Positions 44,481-53,093 of a stretch of 64,000 nucleotides of DNA are shown here, one piece after another. Under the pieces are notes generated by a model that saw nothing but the letters and a program-made list of their open reading frames with translations, did no database searches and had not been told where the DNA came from. The stretch covers positions 1,116,001 through 1,180,000 of the forward strand of contig NZ_LT900217.1 in assembly GCF_900199375.1 (NCBI RefSeq). Direction: 5' to 3'. Position 1 is the stretch's first letter. Every line of letters starts with the position of its first letter. Both the position numbers and the translations under genes were made by a program. This stretch comes from Gordonibacter urolithinfaciens. Lineage in GTDB: Bacteria > Actinomycetota > Coriobacteriia > Coriobacteriales > Eggerthellaceae.

Positions 44481-45155
44481 CTAGTCAAGCAGCTTTCGTC
44501 TCAGTTTCTTCAGGTAATTCCCTTTGAACGTACCTACCATGCCGAAAACCTTATCGTCGGTTAGAGTTGTCTCCCTTGCCTCGTATTTCAGGGCTGTTAA
44601 CTCAATCGTGCAGAGAAAGTCAGCCACTTGGGAGAGACGGTAGTCGGTCGCATTGCTCCTTCGAAACAGAACGGACTCTTTCGAAAGTGCGTAGCTAACG
44701 GCTTCTCGCAGCGTATTGGAGACGACCCTTTGCCCATCGTCGTAATAAATCTTTACGATATCGAACTTCTGAAACGATTCCAGATGATCGAATAGGAACG
44801 TCACCACATCCCGCCGCATCCTAGCAGCAAGGGTTTTGGAATCCGTGAACTCCCTTTTCACGTAGGCGAAAGTTCTATATGTCACAGGTAGTTTTCTCGT
44901 GAACACGAAGAAAGCGGCCAGAAGCTGCTTGCGCTCATCCATCCCCATACTCGCATACTCGTCGTTTCCGTTCATGAGAGGCGAAGCATGGAAGGGGATG
45001 TCAGGCAGTCGCCTATCCTTAAGAGCCTGCTGATAGGAGAAGACGTGCTCCGAAATATCGTCGGATTGATCGTGAAACACCAAAGTGATCAGATAGTATT
45101 TTGAGTCTTTTCCAACTGTCCCGGACTCATTGACGAAAAGCTACAACTCACGCAA
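44481..45155 (-). pseudogene. DUF3800 domain protein, probably inactivated
   Basis: An open frame of 200 codons (44481-45083) contains the body of a DUF3800 protein. In-frame sequence upstream continues the family N-terminus ('LFVNESGTVGKDSKYYLIT') but is cut by TAG at 45141-45143, four codons after a TTG that follows a G-rich site. The family's metal-binding DES motif reads NES here. Both the premature stop and the lost Asp point to a pseudogene. Translation from a GTG at 45083 would give a shortened product without the active-site strand. The family is RNase-H-like and common on mobile DNA. Confidence 0.65.
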
Positions 45156-45176
45156 TTGATCCCCTAAAACAAGTTT

Positions 45177-45196
45177 GCCGAGGGATAACCCTCGGC
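45177..45196. terminator. Short hairpin
   Basis: GCCGAGGG-ATAA-CCCTCGGC, an 8-bp perfect stem upstream of the DUF3800 remnant. Confidence 0.5.
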
Positions 45197-45270
45197 GCTT
45201 GGAAGCCCCACTTGAAAAATGCGACCATGTACTTTATAGCACGTTTCGCTCTTCGACGCAAGAAAGGTAC

Positions 45271-45297
45271 AAAAATCGAGCCGGAAGCAAGCTTCCG
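45271..45297 (-). terminator. Stranded tRNA-Ala terminator
   Basis: On the minus strand, CGGAAGC-TT-GCTTCCG followed by GCTCGATTTTT lies 18 bases downstream of the truncated tRNA copy at 45315. It is most simply the original terminator of tRNA-Ala, now separated from the intact tRNA at 50.0 kb by the inserted DNA. Confidence 0.7.
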
Positions 45298-45307
45298 ACC
45301 CGATCTA

Positions 45308-45374
45308 GTTTCCGTGGTGGAGATGATGGGATTCGAACCCACGACCCCCACGTTGCGAACGCGATGCTCTCCCA
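45308..45374 (-). repeat. Attachment-site repeat, left copy (tRNA-Ala 3' part)
   Basis: These 67 bases match 49990-50056, the 3' 60 bases of tRNA-Ala(CGC) plus flank, with one mismatch (anticodon-stem G/A change at the position pairing with 45362). The rightward flank, AAAGGCACGTATCCCATCAC and a TTTAGTAACTAAA palindrome, recurs at the middle copy. This is the distal att site of an integrated element. Confidence 0.88.
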
Positions 45375-45436
45375 AAAGGCACGTATCCCATCACAATTAC
45401 TTTAGTAACTAAATGGTGGTGTGTCCTTTGCTTTCG

Positions 45437-45809
45437 AATCCGCGCGCTTTCGCGGACAAGAAGAAACTCCTCCGCACTTGATAGTGGCATGACTATTGGG
45501 CATACTCCTTTTATCGGCATTCGAATGAGGCGATCATGGAAAGCGATAGCGCCGAAATCAGCGGTGGAGCGAAGATGGCGAGCGGCACTGTTTTTGCTTC
45601 TTCTGGTTCTATTGATGTTAGAGCCTTATCCACGTCGCGAGAAACCAGCAGGTCATGCTCGATGGCAATCTGACTTCTCTCTACGACGTAGAAACCAAGT
45701 TTTCAACCAGACGGTAAAGCGCAATGAAAGCTGTTTCCCCGACAGGTTCAGTTTTTAGCTTTCCTCTGAACAGTACGAGCGTTTGAGTTCGATGGCTTTC
45801 TTTGTCCGA
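45437..45809. other. Island DNA without a recognisable gene
   Basis: This stretch inside the first element has short open frames on both strands but no family signal I can name. The plus strand offers a small ORF from 45537 with no ribosome site. It may be a decayed gene. Confidence 0.35.
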
Positions 45810-46820
45810 CTAACCATTTCTAATTGCATCCAGTCGCTTTCTGTCAAGTAGCAACATCTGAATCAGTCTCCTAACAGCATCATCCAGTAAACAGCAAGCA
45901 AATTGGATGATCCAGTTTTTTCGACTATATTCCGTATAGTCAAACCAAAATCTTCCATCCATAAGCGTCGAAGCAAATTCTTCAATTATTTTTTCAAAAG
46001 CGAGAAAATCTCCATGAGCTATCTTGTTTCTCATCTTGCGAAGCAGGATTGCGCACTCTTCCCTTTCCTTTTTGGAATAGCTATCGCTAATAAATCTAGG
46101 TAACTTTGAGTCAAGTTCACTTTCCTTATTTTTCTCTAGAAATAATTGGCATAGAGAAAATGCTTTCAGTAAATGATACTCATTGTATTCATTATCTTGA
46201 TGGATTGATTTCATAAGATAGTCAAGCAATAGATAGTCATTTGTATTGTGCAAGAAATCATCGAATAACTCACCCCATTTTTTCAAGCTTGCAATACACA
46301 GAGTTGTTTCGTAGCTACTCCAAAACATGCGGTGGGGGTACACTTCATCATGGTTTGATGAGTAAATCCATTGTGGTGTTGGCGCTGGAATAAACTCGTT
46401 TCTCTCTCTAGCCACGAAGTTGATAAAGTCAACAACTTTCTCGGCATAATCCCCTTCGCAAAACCTGCCATCAAAACAGTTCGTTGTCCAGTCAAACATC
46501 GGCATATCCGTGTCACTATAATCGAAGTATATGCAAATCATGCGATCTACGATACTTTGAATACATGTATTCTCGTCAATTTCCCCTGCCAAATCTTGTT
46601 GAGGAAAATACTGTTCATATATACGGCGCAGTCTGTTTTGCTGCTCTACGCCGAGTTTTCGCGCGACTATTTCTGAATGCCGCAGACTTGCTTGCAATTC
46701 CGAACAAAGACCTTCATTCCAATTATTATGTTCATCGTTAGGAAGATTCGAAATATATAGTTTTAGTTTTTCCGAGATGCAGACAGGAGAAATATCTCCT
46801 TGTATATTCAGTACAATCAT
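45810..46820 (-). CDS. Hypothetical protein with HEPN-type RNase motif
   Basis: This protein of about 336 residues is AT-rich in codon use, unlike its chromosomal neighbours. I do not recognise the whole protein. In its C-terminal third, 'LLRKMRNKIAHGDF' gives R-x4-H (Arg266, His271 in the longer numbering), the catalytic motif of HEPN ribonucleases. These act in toxin-antitoxin and phage-abortive systems. The rest is helical with many Trp, Tyr and Asp residues. The ATG at 46820 lies behind GGTGG. It is the only intact gene of the first integrated segment. Confidence 0.7.
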   Translation of the reverse strand: MIVLNIQGDISPVCISEKLKLYISNLPNDEHNNWNEGLCSELQASLRHSEIVARKLGVEQQNRLRRIYEQYFPQQDLAGEIDENTCIQSIVDRMICIYFDYSDTDMPMFDWTTNCFDGRFCEGDYAEKVVDFINFVARERNEFIPAPTPQWIYSSNHDEVYPHRMFWSSYETTLCIASLKKWGELFDDFLHNTNDYLLLDYLMKSIHQDNEYNEYHLLKAFSLCQLFLEKNKESELDSKLPRFISDSYSKKEREECAILLRKMRNKIAHGDFLAFEKIIEEFASTLMDGRFWFDYTEYSRKNWIIQFACCLLDDAVRRLIQMLLLDRKRLDAIRNG

Positions 46821-47027
46821 TGTCACGCCACCAGTTTTTTATCTATTAGAGGAAGCTTAATTCTAGCAGCCACAGCATGATTATAGGTCTATACTGGGTC
46901 GAGAATTACCTATACTTCCCAAGCGATTATCTTACTTATAGAATTCTTAAAATTCGACTCATTTGATTATTCAATTCAGAAATGGTCGATGACCTGTGAT
47001 GATAATCGAAATTGGACACATTTTTCG

Positions 47028-47137
47028 GTAGACATGAGGGGATTCAAGCCCTCGACTCCCACGTTGCGGACGTGATGCCGTCCCAAAGGTACGTACACCA
47101 TCACAATTATTTTAGTAACTAAAGTACCGATGTGTCC
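47028..47137 (-). repeat. Attachment-site repeat, middle degenerate copy
   Basis: The segment shares 'CCCACGTTGCG' and the TCCCAAAGG junction with the left copy. It also shares the inner flank CCATCACAATTATTTTAGTAA and ATGTGTCCTT(C/T)GC, with scattered differences in the tRNA-derived part (GGGATTCAAGCCCTCGACTC). It divides the island into two segments, as expected for two successive integrations. Confidence 0.75.
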
Positions 47138-47315
47138 TTCGCTTGTTATGCGAGACAAAACTTTCTTCGGCCGCCTTCAGGCAAGCATCTTTGAACTCAA
47201 AAACAGTGCGAATGAATCATGAATGAATCATAATGGTCAGATCAACATGATCCTTGCGAATCACAGTTCTATTGTTTCCAAAAAGATGTGCAAGACCGTC
47301 TACAAGGAGGCTTCC

Positions 47316-49937
47316 ATGCCATTTATATCCATCCAACAAGAGGATCTTGCATACACAACCCCGCAAGAGATGTATCAAGACAATAAAATGAAGAGGATAA
47401 AAGGCCTTCTCGACTATCAATCGCACATGATCGAACAGTACATGGATGCAGAAGCATCTCGTTCAATTGCATTTGAATTGCCTACCGGAAGCGGAAAAAC
47501 GCTAATCGGTATGCTCATTGGAGAATTTCGCAGGAGAAAAAACCATGAGCGAGTTCTTTATCTTACCCCAACGAATCAATTGGTAAAACAAGTAGTCGAT
47601 CAGGCAAATAATCAATATGGGTTGAACGCTACTGCATTTTGCGGGTCTCAACGGAATTACGACAGTCAAGATAAGAGCAAATTCCTTGCGTCGGAATCAG
47701 TGGGTGTTACCACATATAGCTCCTTTTTCGCTTCATACAGCTTTTTCGATGATGTAGACATTTTGATAATGGACGACGTTCATTCCAGCGAAGAGCCTAT
47801 TCTTTCAAATTGGTCGATAGATATCCGCAAAGGAGAAATCGCATTTGATGTGATGCGAAGCATCTTGCAAGAATGCCTAGATGAAACGAGCCTCCATTAT
47901 CTAACATCGAATTCTGGAGGGCATGCTGAAATAAGATGGTGCGACCTGCTTCCCGTGGCACTTGCATATGATATTTTGCCAACGATCCAAAAGGAGTTAG
48001 ATGCTTGCTTAAGCAAGGACGAGACTAACTCGGGTAACTTCTACTCCTTTCAAAGGCTTAAAGCCAACCTCCACGCTTGTAACATATATCTGAGCAACCA
48101 AAGGATCCAAATAAGGCCGTGGACAGCGCCAACCGAAACATTCGAACCTTTCAGAAAAACCAAACAGCGTATCATGATGTCGGCCACCCTTGGCGCAAAT
48201 GGAGAACTTGAAAGAATTACTGGCATCAAGAACATCAAACGACTTCCCGTCGTCGGCGACTGGGACAAAAAGGGATTGGGAAGAAGATTTGTATTACTCC
48301 CTGATCTCGCGCTAAGCAGTAAAGATCACGACAATATCCTGCTTAACCTGCATTCCGTATCAAAACGCAGCGTCGTATTAACTCCAACTGACAAAGAGGC
48401 TGGACGGGTAGCTGATCTCTTCCGCTCGAATATGCCTAATACTTCTATCTTTACCGCAAGCGATATAATTGATTCAAAAAACTCTTTTACCTCAAGCAGC
48501 GACGCCGTAATCGCTCTCGCTAATCGCTTCGACGGTATAGACTTCCCTGACGATGAATGCAGGATGTTGTTTATCGTCGATTTGCCAAAAGTCGTCAATT
48601 TGCAAGAAAACTTCTTAGTTTCATGCATGAATGCCTCAATTCTCTACGAAGAACGAATTCGCACCCGCATTATCCAAGCTTTAGGAAGATGTACGAGAAA
48701 TGGAAGCGATTTCTCAGCTGTATGCATCATGGGAACGTCGATTCTTAAGGACTTGACAAGCGAGACACGAATAGCGTCACTCAACCCAGAACTTCGTGCG
48801 GAACTCGAATATGGCGTTAGGAATTCTAAAGAATATTCGTCCATTGCCGAGATGTCATCTGACTTAGCTGCGTTCCTCAATAGAGACAAATCGTGGGAAA
48901 TAGCAGAAGACGGAATTGTGACTTTAAGAGACTCATTCAAAGAAAAAGAAGATGCGGCCGCCAACCAAATAAAAGATATTATGCTTGGCGCAGCGAAAAA
49001 CGAAGTGGATTACTTATACGCATTATGGAAAGGCGATTTTGAATCAGCTTTCAGTCTTGCCTCGAATATTGCGGATGCACTTAACGCCCCTTCTCTTGCT
49101 GGATATCGATGCTACTGGAACGTCTGTGCGGGCAACATGGCTTCCATACTGGCGAAGCAGGGGATCGACGGATACCAAAGTTCAGGTATCGATCGATACA
49201 AAAAGGCAGCTCAAAACAATAGCAATCTTCGTTGGCTTCCGCTTTTACCACACCGAGTATTTGGCGATCAAAGTGCTGATATATCGGAAGATTTTTTCTG
49301 TGACACTATCGAAGCCATAGAAGAAATCATGACAAACTGTTCTTCAACCACTAAATACGCACAACTAATAGAGGGAATAAAACTGGAGCTAGCCTCTATT
49401 GATGGAAAAGTTTTTGAAGCCGGGCACGAGAAGCTTGGCACCGTTCTAGGCTTCACATCAAAAAACTCCAGCGAAAATGGCGCTCCAGACCCGTATTGGA
49501 TCGTCAATCCCAAGCTATGCCTTGTTGCCGAAGATAAAATCTACTCAGAGGACACCGATGGAAATGTTGAAAAATCAATTCCTCTTGATGATGTTCGACA
49601 AGCCATTCCTCATGCCGACTGGATTCGCAAGAATGAAAAGGAATTGCTTCCGGAGGCAGAAATAGTAACTGTTTTTGTTTCTAACTCGCAGCTTCTAGAA
49701 GCAAGTGCGAGCCACGCAACAGGTGGCCTTTTCTACCTTAATAGAGAAAGTTTTAAAAAATGGGCCGCTAAGGCACTCGATTGCCTCGTCGACGCTTATC
49801 CCAATTTTATCGAAAAGGGTGATGCGATATGGAGGCAAAACTTGCATCAAGCTATGAATACTGAAGGGGTTCTTCCAATAGATTATATCAACATGATTCG
49901 CTCTAGCCCTTTGTCTGCCTTAGTCAAAACAAATTAG
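47316..49937 (+). CDS. Superfamily 2 DEAD/DEAH-like helicase of an integrated island
   Basis: This 873-residue protein has SF2 helicase motifs in order: Walker A 'LPTGSGKT' (about 56-62), motif II DDVH (about 153-156, a DEAH variant), motif III SAT ('IMMSATLG') and motif VI 'QALGRCTRN'. The last resembles Rad3/XPD-like enzymes. The C-terminal 350 residues have no domain I recognise. The ATG at 47316 is five bases behind AAGGAGG, so the 31 codons upstream are probably leader. It fills the second integrated segment, next to the att repeat. A phage-defence role is plausible by location only. Confidence 0.85.
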   Translation: MPFISIQQEDLAYTTPQEMYQDNKMKRIKGLLDYQSHMIEQYMDAEASRSIAFELPTGSGKTLIGMLIGEFRRRKNHERVLYLTPTNQLVKQVVDQANNQYGLNATAFCGSQRNYDSQDKSKFLASESVGVTTYSSFFASYSFFDDVDILIMDDVHSSEEPILSNWSIDIRKGEIAFDVMRSILQECLDETSLHYLTSNSGGHAEIRWCDLLPVALAYDILPTIQKELDACLSKDETNSGNFYSFQRLKANLHACNIYLSNQRIQIRPWTAPTETFEPFRKTKQRIMMSATLGANGELERITGIKNIKRLPVVGDWDKKGLGRRFVLLPDLALSSKDHDNILLNLHSVSKRSVVLTPTDKEAGRVADLFRSNMPNTSIFTASDIIDSKNSFTSSSDAVIALANRFDGIDFPDDECRMLFIVDLPKVVNLQENFLVSCMNASILYEERIRTRIIQALGRCTRNGSDFSAVCIMGTSILKDLTSETRIASLNPELRAELEYGVRNSKEYSSIAEMSSDLAAFLNRDKSWEIAEDGIVTLRDSFKEKEDAAANQIKDIMLGAAKNEVDYLYALWKGDFESAFSLASNIADALNAPSLAGYRCYWNVCAGNMASILAKQGIDGYQSSGIDRYKKAAQNNSNLRWLPLLPHRVFGDQSADISEDFFCDTIEAIEEIMTNCSSTTKYAQLIEGIKLELASIDGKVFEAGHEKLGTVLGFTSKNSSENGAPDPYWIVNPKLCLVAEDKIYSEDTDGNVEKSIPLDDVRQAIPHADWIRKNEKELLPEAEIVTVFVSNSQLLEASASHATGGLFYLNRESFKKWAAKALDCLVDAYPNFIEKGDAIWRQNLHQAMNTEGVLPIDYINMIRSSPLSALVKTN

Positions 49938-49955
49938 AGGCCAACATTAGGCAAA

Positions 49956-49987
49956 AATGAGCCCTCATCTCATGATGAGGGCTCATT
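49956..49987. terminator. Bidirectional terminator between helicase and tRNA
   Basis: The arms AATGAGCCCTCATC / GATGAGGGCTCATT (14 bp) have a 4-base loop. On the minus strand the stem is followed by TTTTTGCC, giving the relocated tRNA a terminator. Confidence 0.85.
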
Positions 49988-49996
49988 GGGTTTCCG

Positions 49997-50072
49997 TGGT
50001 GGAGATGATGGGATTCGAACCCACGACCCCCACGTTGCGAACGTGATGCTCTCCCAGCTGAGCTACATCCCC
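49997..50072 (-). tRNA. tRNA-Ala (anticodon CGC)
   Basis: These 76 bases include an encoded CCA. The acceptor stem GGGGATG/CATCTCC contains the G3-U70 pair that defines alanine tRNAs. The anticodon loop is TTCGCAA, and the T arm GTGGGTTCGAATCCCAT is normal. Its 3' half is the attachment site for the island to its left. Confidence 0.96.
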
Positions 50073-50177
50073 ACGGGTTATGTGCGCTCTCGCGCGAGGA
50101 CTTATTTTGCCGGTATTGGGGGCGTTTGTCAAATGGGGATTTGAAATGTTCATAGAACGTGCGGGTGTTGGCAGGCG

Positions 50178-50423
50178 CTAGATGCCCTCGCCCTCTTCGG
50201 AGGGATCGGGATCGTCATCGTCGTCGAGGTATTTTAGGATGTCGCCTGGTTCGCATTCGAGGACTTTGCATATGGCGTTGAGCGTGGAAAAGCGGATGGC
50301 CTTGATCTTGCCGGTCTTTATGCGCGACATGTTCACGTTGGTGATGCCGACTTTATCCGCAAGGTCGTTGAGCGACATCTTGCGATCAGCCATGATGCGA
50401 TCCAGATGAAGGATGATGGACAT
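50178..50423 (-). CDS. XRE-family helix-turn-helix regulator
   Basis: This 81-residue protein is a YozG-like XRE regulator ('LNDLADKVGITNVNMSRIKTGKI' and 'LNAICKVLECEPGDILKY') with an acidic tail. It follows the DUF2975 membrane gene by nine bases, a pairing seen in many Gram-positive genomes. Confidence 0.9.
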   Translation of the reverse strand: MSIILHLDRIMADRKMSLNDLADKVGITNVNMSRIKTGKIKAIRFSTLNAICKVLECEPGDILKYLDDDDDPDPSEEGEGI

Positions 50424-50432
50424 CGCTGATGC

Positions 50433-50969
50433 CTAGAGGGTTTCGTCCGAAAACTCTTGTAGAAGGACGCCGTATTGGAATACAAATGAAAACGCAAATA
50501 TAACCGCAGAAGCAACTAGCGGTGCGAAATCAACAGTAATAATTGCACTTCCACTAGTAGAGAGATATCCGGAATTAAGGTTGCCAAGCTGAAACATAAC
50601 TGAACTCGCAGAAAAAACCAGCTCCAGAATTGCATAGATTAGAAGAGCCAGGGCCATTTGTCTTAACCTTCTAACCTGCTTTATTGTAAATGGCGACTCG
50701 CCTTTAGCTGCTTCAGAGAAGATTCCAATCAGTATGATGAACAGTACCGCTATAACTACCCCGCGCATAATGTGCAAAATTATTGGAATGATACCAGATA
50801 CCGATAAATCTCCAGAACTAAAAAAGGTTATTAGCATTGAGCCTATTACAAACAGCCAAAAAACACATATGATGGCAAAAACCATTTTAACAGCCAAACT
50901 AATACCTGCACATACTTTGTTAATGCGCAATAGAGATACTCGTGTCTCATCCACTTCGCTGTTAAACAT
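50433..50969 (-). CDS. DUF2975-family membrane protein
   Basis: This 178-residue protein has four hydrophobic segments. The DUF2975 marker 'GESPFTIKQVRRLRQMALAL' lies in the cytoplasmic loop between TM2 and TM3. Together with the XRE gene behind it, it forms a two-gene unit whose function is not known. Base composition is lower in GC than the core genome, in line with recent arrival near the tRNA island. Confidence 0.85.
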   Translation of the reverse strand: MFNSEVDETRVSLLRINKVCAGISLAVKMVFAIICVFWLFVIGSMLITFFSSGDLSVSGIIPIILHIMRGVVIAVLFIILIGIFSEAAKGESPFTIKQVRRLRQMALALLIYAILELVFSASSVMFQLGNLNSGYLSTSGSAIITVDFAPLVASAVIFAFSFVFQYGVLLQEFSDETL

Positions 50970-51044
50970 TTCCGTTCCAATCCCTTATCGAACTCGTTTT
51001 GAAAATAATACTACCAACCAGATACGACTCATCTGAAAATGCAA

Positions 51045-51070
51045 AGAGCCCCTTCAAAAGAAAGAGCTCT
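51045..51070 (-). terminator. Imperfect hairpin after the small peptide ORF
   Basis: AGAGC and GCTCT arms with partial inner pairing lie about 30 bases past the stop of the 28-codon ORF (minus strand). Confidence 0.4.
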
Positions 51071-51098
51071 CTCATGGATTTCGATTCGACGAAACAAT

Positions 51099-51185
51099 TT
51101 AAATGCCAGGAGCTATGCAAATACCCCCGACAATGCCAATGGGATAGCAAACCGAGCGCGGCTCAACCTCACTGTAAAACAGCAT
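51099..51185 (-). CDS. Candidate RiPP precursor peptide, 28 residues
   Basis: This short ORF starts one base after the radical SAM stop (TGA-T-ATG) and is led by AAAGGAGGTG, one of the best ribosome sites in the window. Residues 1-10 are acidic/basic and leader-like (two Glu and Tyr). The rest is Gly/Ile/Val/Pro-rich with Cys13 and Cys23 ten residues apart, and the last residue is Ile28. Tight coupling to a SPASM enzyme is typical of modified-peptide precursors. No transporter or peptidase is adjacent. Assignment is by context. Confidence 0.6.
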   Translation of the reverse strand: MLFYSEVEPRSVCYPIGIVGGICIAPGI

Positions 51186-51186
51186 A

Positions 51187-52440
51187 TCACACACCTCCTT
51201 TCTTGTTTTCTATTGCGGCGTTCATGGCCGCTCCTAAACGGTCGTAGAACTCTAGGGTCATCGCGCAGTAGGAGTCGGGCGACTCCAGACTGCCCGATGC
51301 GAACAGCGAGCGGGCTCGACAGCCTCCCCCGCAGATTCGCTCGTAACGGCATGTGGCACAGCCCTCGAAGTTGGCGGCATCCAGGGCGCGGCACCGTGCG
51401 GAAACCTCGCTCTCCAGCGCCTCGGCAAGCGTGCCGTCAAAGACGTTGCCCATCGCCAGCTCGGGGCGGTGAAGCATATGGCACGGGTAGACGGTGCCGT
51501 CGGCGGCGATGCTCACGCCACGGTAGCCGGCGCCGCAGCTCCTCTTCACCGTGAGGTTCAGGCCGACGGGGGCGTCCATGAGGGCGAGCGGCTTTCCGCC
51601 GTCCAGCGTGAGGATGCTCGCGCCCAGCTTACGCAGGGCCTCCTCGTCGGGCAACAGGGCGGCCAGCTCGTCGTCGGGCGCGCACGTGAGCAGGCTGAAG
51701 TTCAAAGTAGCGCCCAGGTCTTTCGACAGGCGAACGTATTCGGCCAAATCGTCGATGTTCCTGGCATGCACCGTGGGAATGATGTGGGCCTGGATGCCGG
51801 CGGCTTGAACGGCCTTGACCGCGGCCACCAGCTCGTCGAAGCGCTGCTCTTCCCGAATGTAGGCGGGGGCGGACGCCGAGCAGCCGTCGAACGAGATGGA
51901 GACGCAGTCGACGTTCGGCGCGAGCGCAGCCAGGGCCCCTTCGGCAAGGCAGGTGCCGTTCGAAAGCACGGTGACGGCCTTGATGCCGCAGGTGCGCTTC
52001 GCATAGGCCACAATGTCGGGCAGGTCGTCGCGCAGGAACGGCTCGCCACCCGAGATGATGAGCGTGGCCAGGCCGGCGGCCGTCAGCTCGTCGAGCGCGC
52101 GCTCGATGGCGTCGAGCGGGGCATCGGGCAGGCAGTTGCGCTGGTCGTCATACGAGTAGCAGCCCACACAGTTCAAGTTGCAGCGCTGCGTGACGTGCAG
52201 GTAGGCGGACACCACGGCATCGGCCGGTTTCTCGTCGCTGAAGAACCCGCCGCGCACCAGATGCTCGAGCAGAGCCGCATCGACGGCGGCTACCTCGGTT
52301 TCCGCGACCTCTTCCCGAAGCAGGCGCTCGCACACGTCAGCCCCTTCGGCGGTCAGGCCGATGGCGTATCCCGTATTCATGTTGCCGACCATGGGAATGC
52401 CAGCGAAATCAAACGCGACCACCTGGTCTCTGAACCTCAT
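51187..52440 (-). CDS. Radical SAM/SPASM peptide maturase
   Basis: This 417-residue enzyme has an N-terminal 75-residue PqqD-like recognition domain ('AFDFAGIPMVGNMNTGYAIG'), then the radical SAM motif 'CNLNCVGCYSYD' (CX3CX2C, near 95). A partial barrel ('IISGGEPFLRDD') follows. The C-terminal SPASM domain holds CGAG, YPC, 'CATCRYERICGGGC' and a final Cys, for auxiliary clusters. Such enzymes install thioether or carbon-carbon links in peptides. The ATG at 52440 follows GAGGAGG; the longer frame has none. The 28-codon ORF behind it is the natural substrate candidate. Confidence 0.9.
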   Translation of the reverse strand: MRFRDQVVAFDFAGIPMVGNMNTGYAIGLTAEGADVCERLLREEVAETEVAAVDAALLEHLVRGGFFSDEKPADAVVSAYLHVTQRCNLNCVGCYSYDDQRNCLPDAPLDAIERALDELTAAGLATLIISGGEPFLRDDLPDIVAYAKRTCGIKAVTVLSNGTCLAEGALAALAPNVDCVSISFDGCSASAPAYIREEQRFDELVAAVKAVQAAGIQAHIIPTVHARNIDDLAEYVRLSKDLGATLNFSLLTCAPDDELAALLPDEEALRKLGASILTLDGGKPLALMDAPVGLNLTVKRSCGAGYRGVSIAADGTVYPCHMLHRPELAMGNVFDGTLAEALESEVSARCRALDAANFEGCATCRYERICGGGCRARSLFASGSLESPDSYCAMTLEFYDRLGAAMNAAIENKKGGV

Positions 52441-52876
52441 GGAGCCTCCTCGCGCCTTCCCCCAGCCGCTTGCCGTCTCCAGGAGCAAGCGGCAGATACG
52501 CACCCGTTGTCAACCGTTATTCTATAGGTTCGATTATGCCTTGTCGATCAGTTCAGGCGAAAAGCGCAGTTGCTCAAAAGGGGAATCGAGCCGAACAAGC
52601 CGATGCCGTTCGCTACAACTCGGCTTCCGTTCGCTATTTATCGTTTAATGATTAATGTAGTATGATACATTACCCCAGCAACGCTATCGAGGCGACTCGT
52701 TGTCGCACCGCGACAGCGCGTTCGGCCTCCCGCATCGGAAAGGGGCGATCAAAATGAGATCATGCAAAGAACCCCCCCCCCCCCCCCCCCCCCCCCCCCG
52801 CACCCGGCCGGGTCCTCGGCTCGCTAACCTGCGAGCCCTTGTGTCCAACCACGTTATGGAAAGAGAAGCCACCATC
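52441..52876. other. Intergenic region with long C tract
   Basis: The region separates the divergent radical SAM gene and the small ORF at 52877. It has a possible plus-strand promoter (TTTATC-18-TATGAT, 52636-52665) within an AT-rich patch, then the 28-base C homopolymer. No other gene is apparent. Confidence 0.45.
52772..52799 (+). repeat. 28-base cytosine homopolymer
   Basis: An unbroken run of 28 C residues follows ATGAGATCATGCAAAGAA. It lies in frame in the long upstream extension of the following ORF, where it would encode nine prolines. Such a tract should vary in length between cells, or may mark an assembly uncertainty. Confidence 0.9.
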
Positions 52877-53077
52877 ATGCCCGTTCAGACGAATCCCGAG
52901 ATCGGCGCCGCCGACTTGACCGCCTTCGGCGAAGCCGCAAAAGCGCTGTTCTCCACGGCGGACACTCCCGAAGAAGTAGCCGCTATGCGCGACGAGGTGC
53001 TGCGCCGGATAGCCGAATGCGCCGCTGCCACCCGCCAGAGCATCGCAGAATCCGAGCGCACATCGCACGAAGGTTAA
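52877..53077 (+). CDS. Small helical protein of unknown function
   Basis: This 66-residue protein is Ala/Glu/Arg-rich with two predicted helices and a variable end. I do not recognise a family. I start at the ATG at 52877 behind GGAAAGAGAAG. The same frame runs open upstream through the C tract to 52700, so a longer, slippage-dependent form is possible. A strong terminator follows. Confidence 0.55.
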   Translation: MPVQTNPEIGAADLTAFGEAAKALFSTADTPEEVAAMRDEVLRRIAECAAATRQSIAESERTSHEG

Positions 53078-53093
53078 GCTCGACACCGCATGC

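Noticed and set aside
45537-45700. Small plus-strand ORF in the first island segment
   Set aside because: No ribosome site, no motif, and the surrounding DNA looks decayed.
52760-53086. Minus-strand ORF with a poly-Gly end
   Set aside because: The glycine run is just the complement of the C tract. There is no ribosome site and it is antisense to a plausible ORF.
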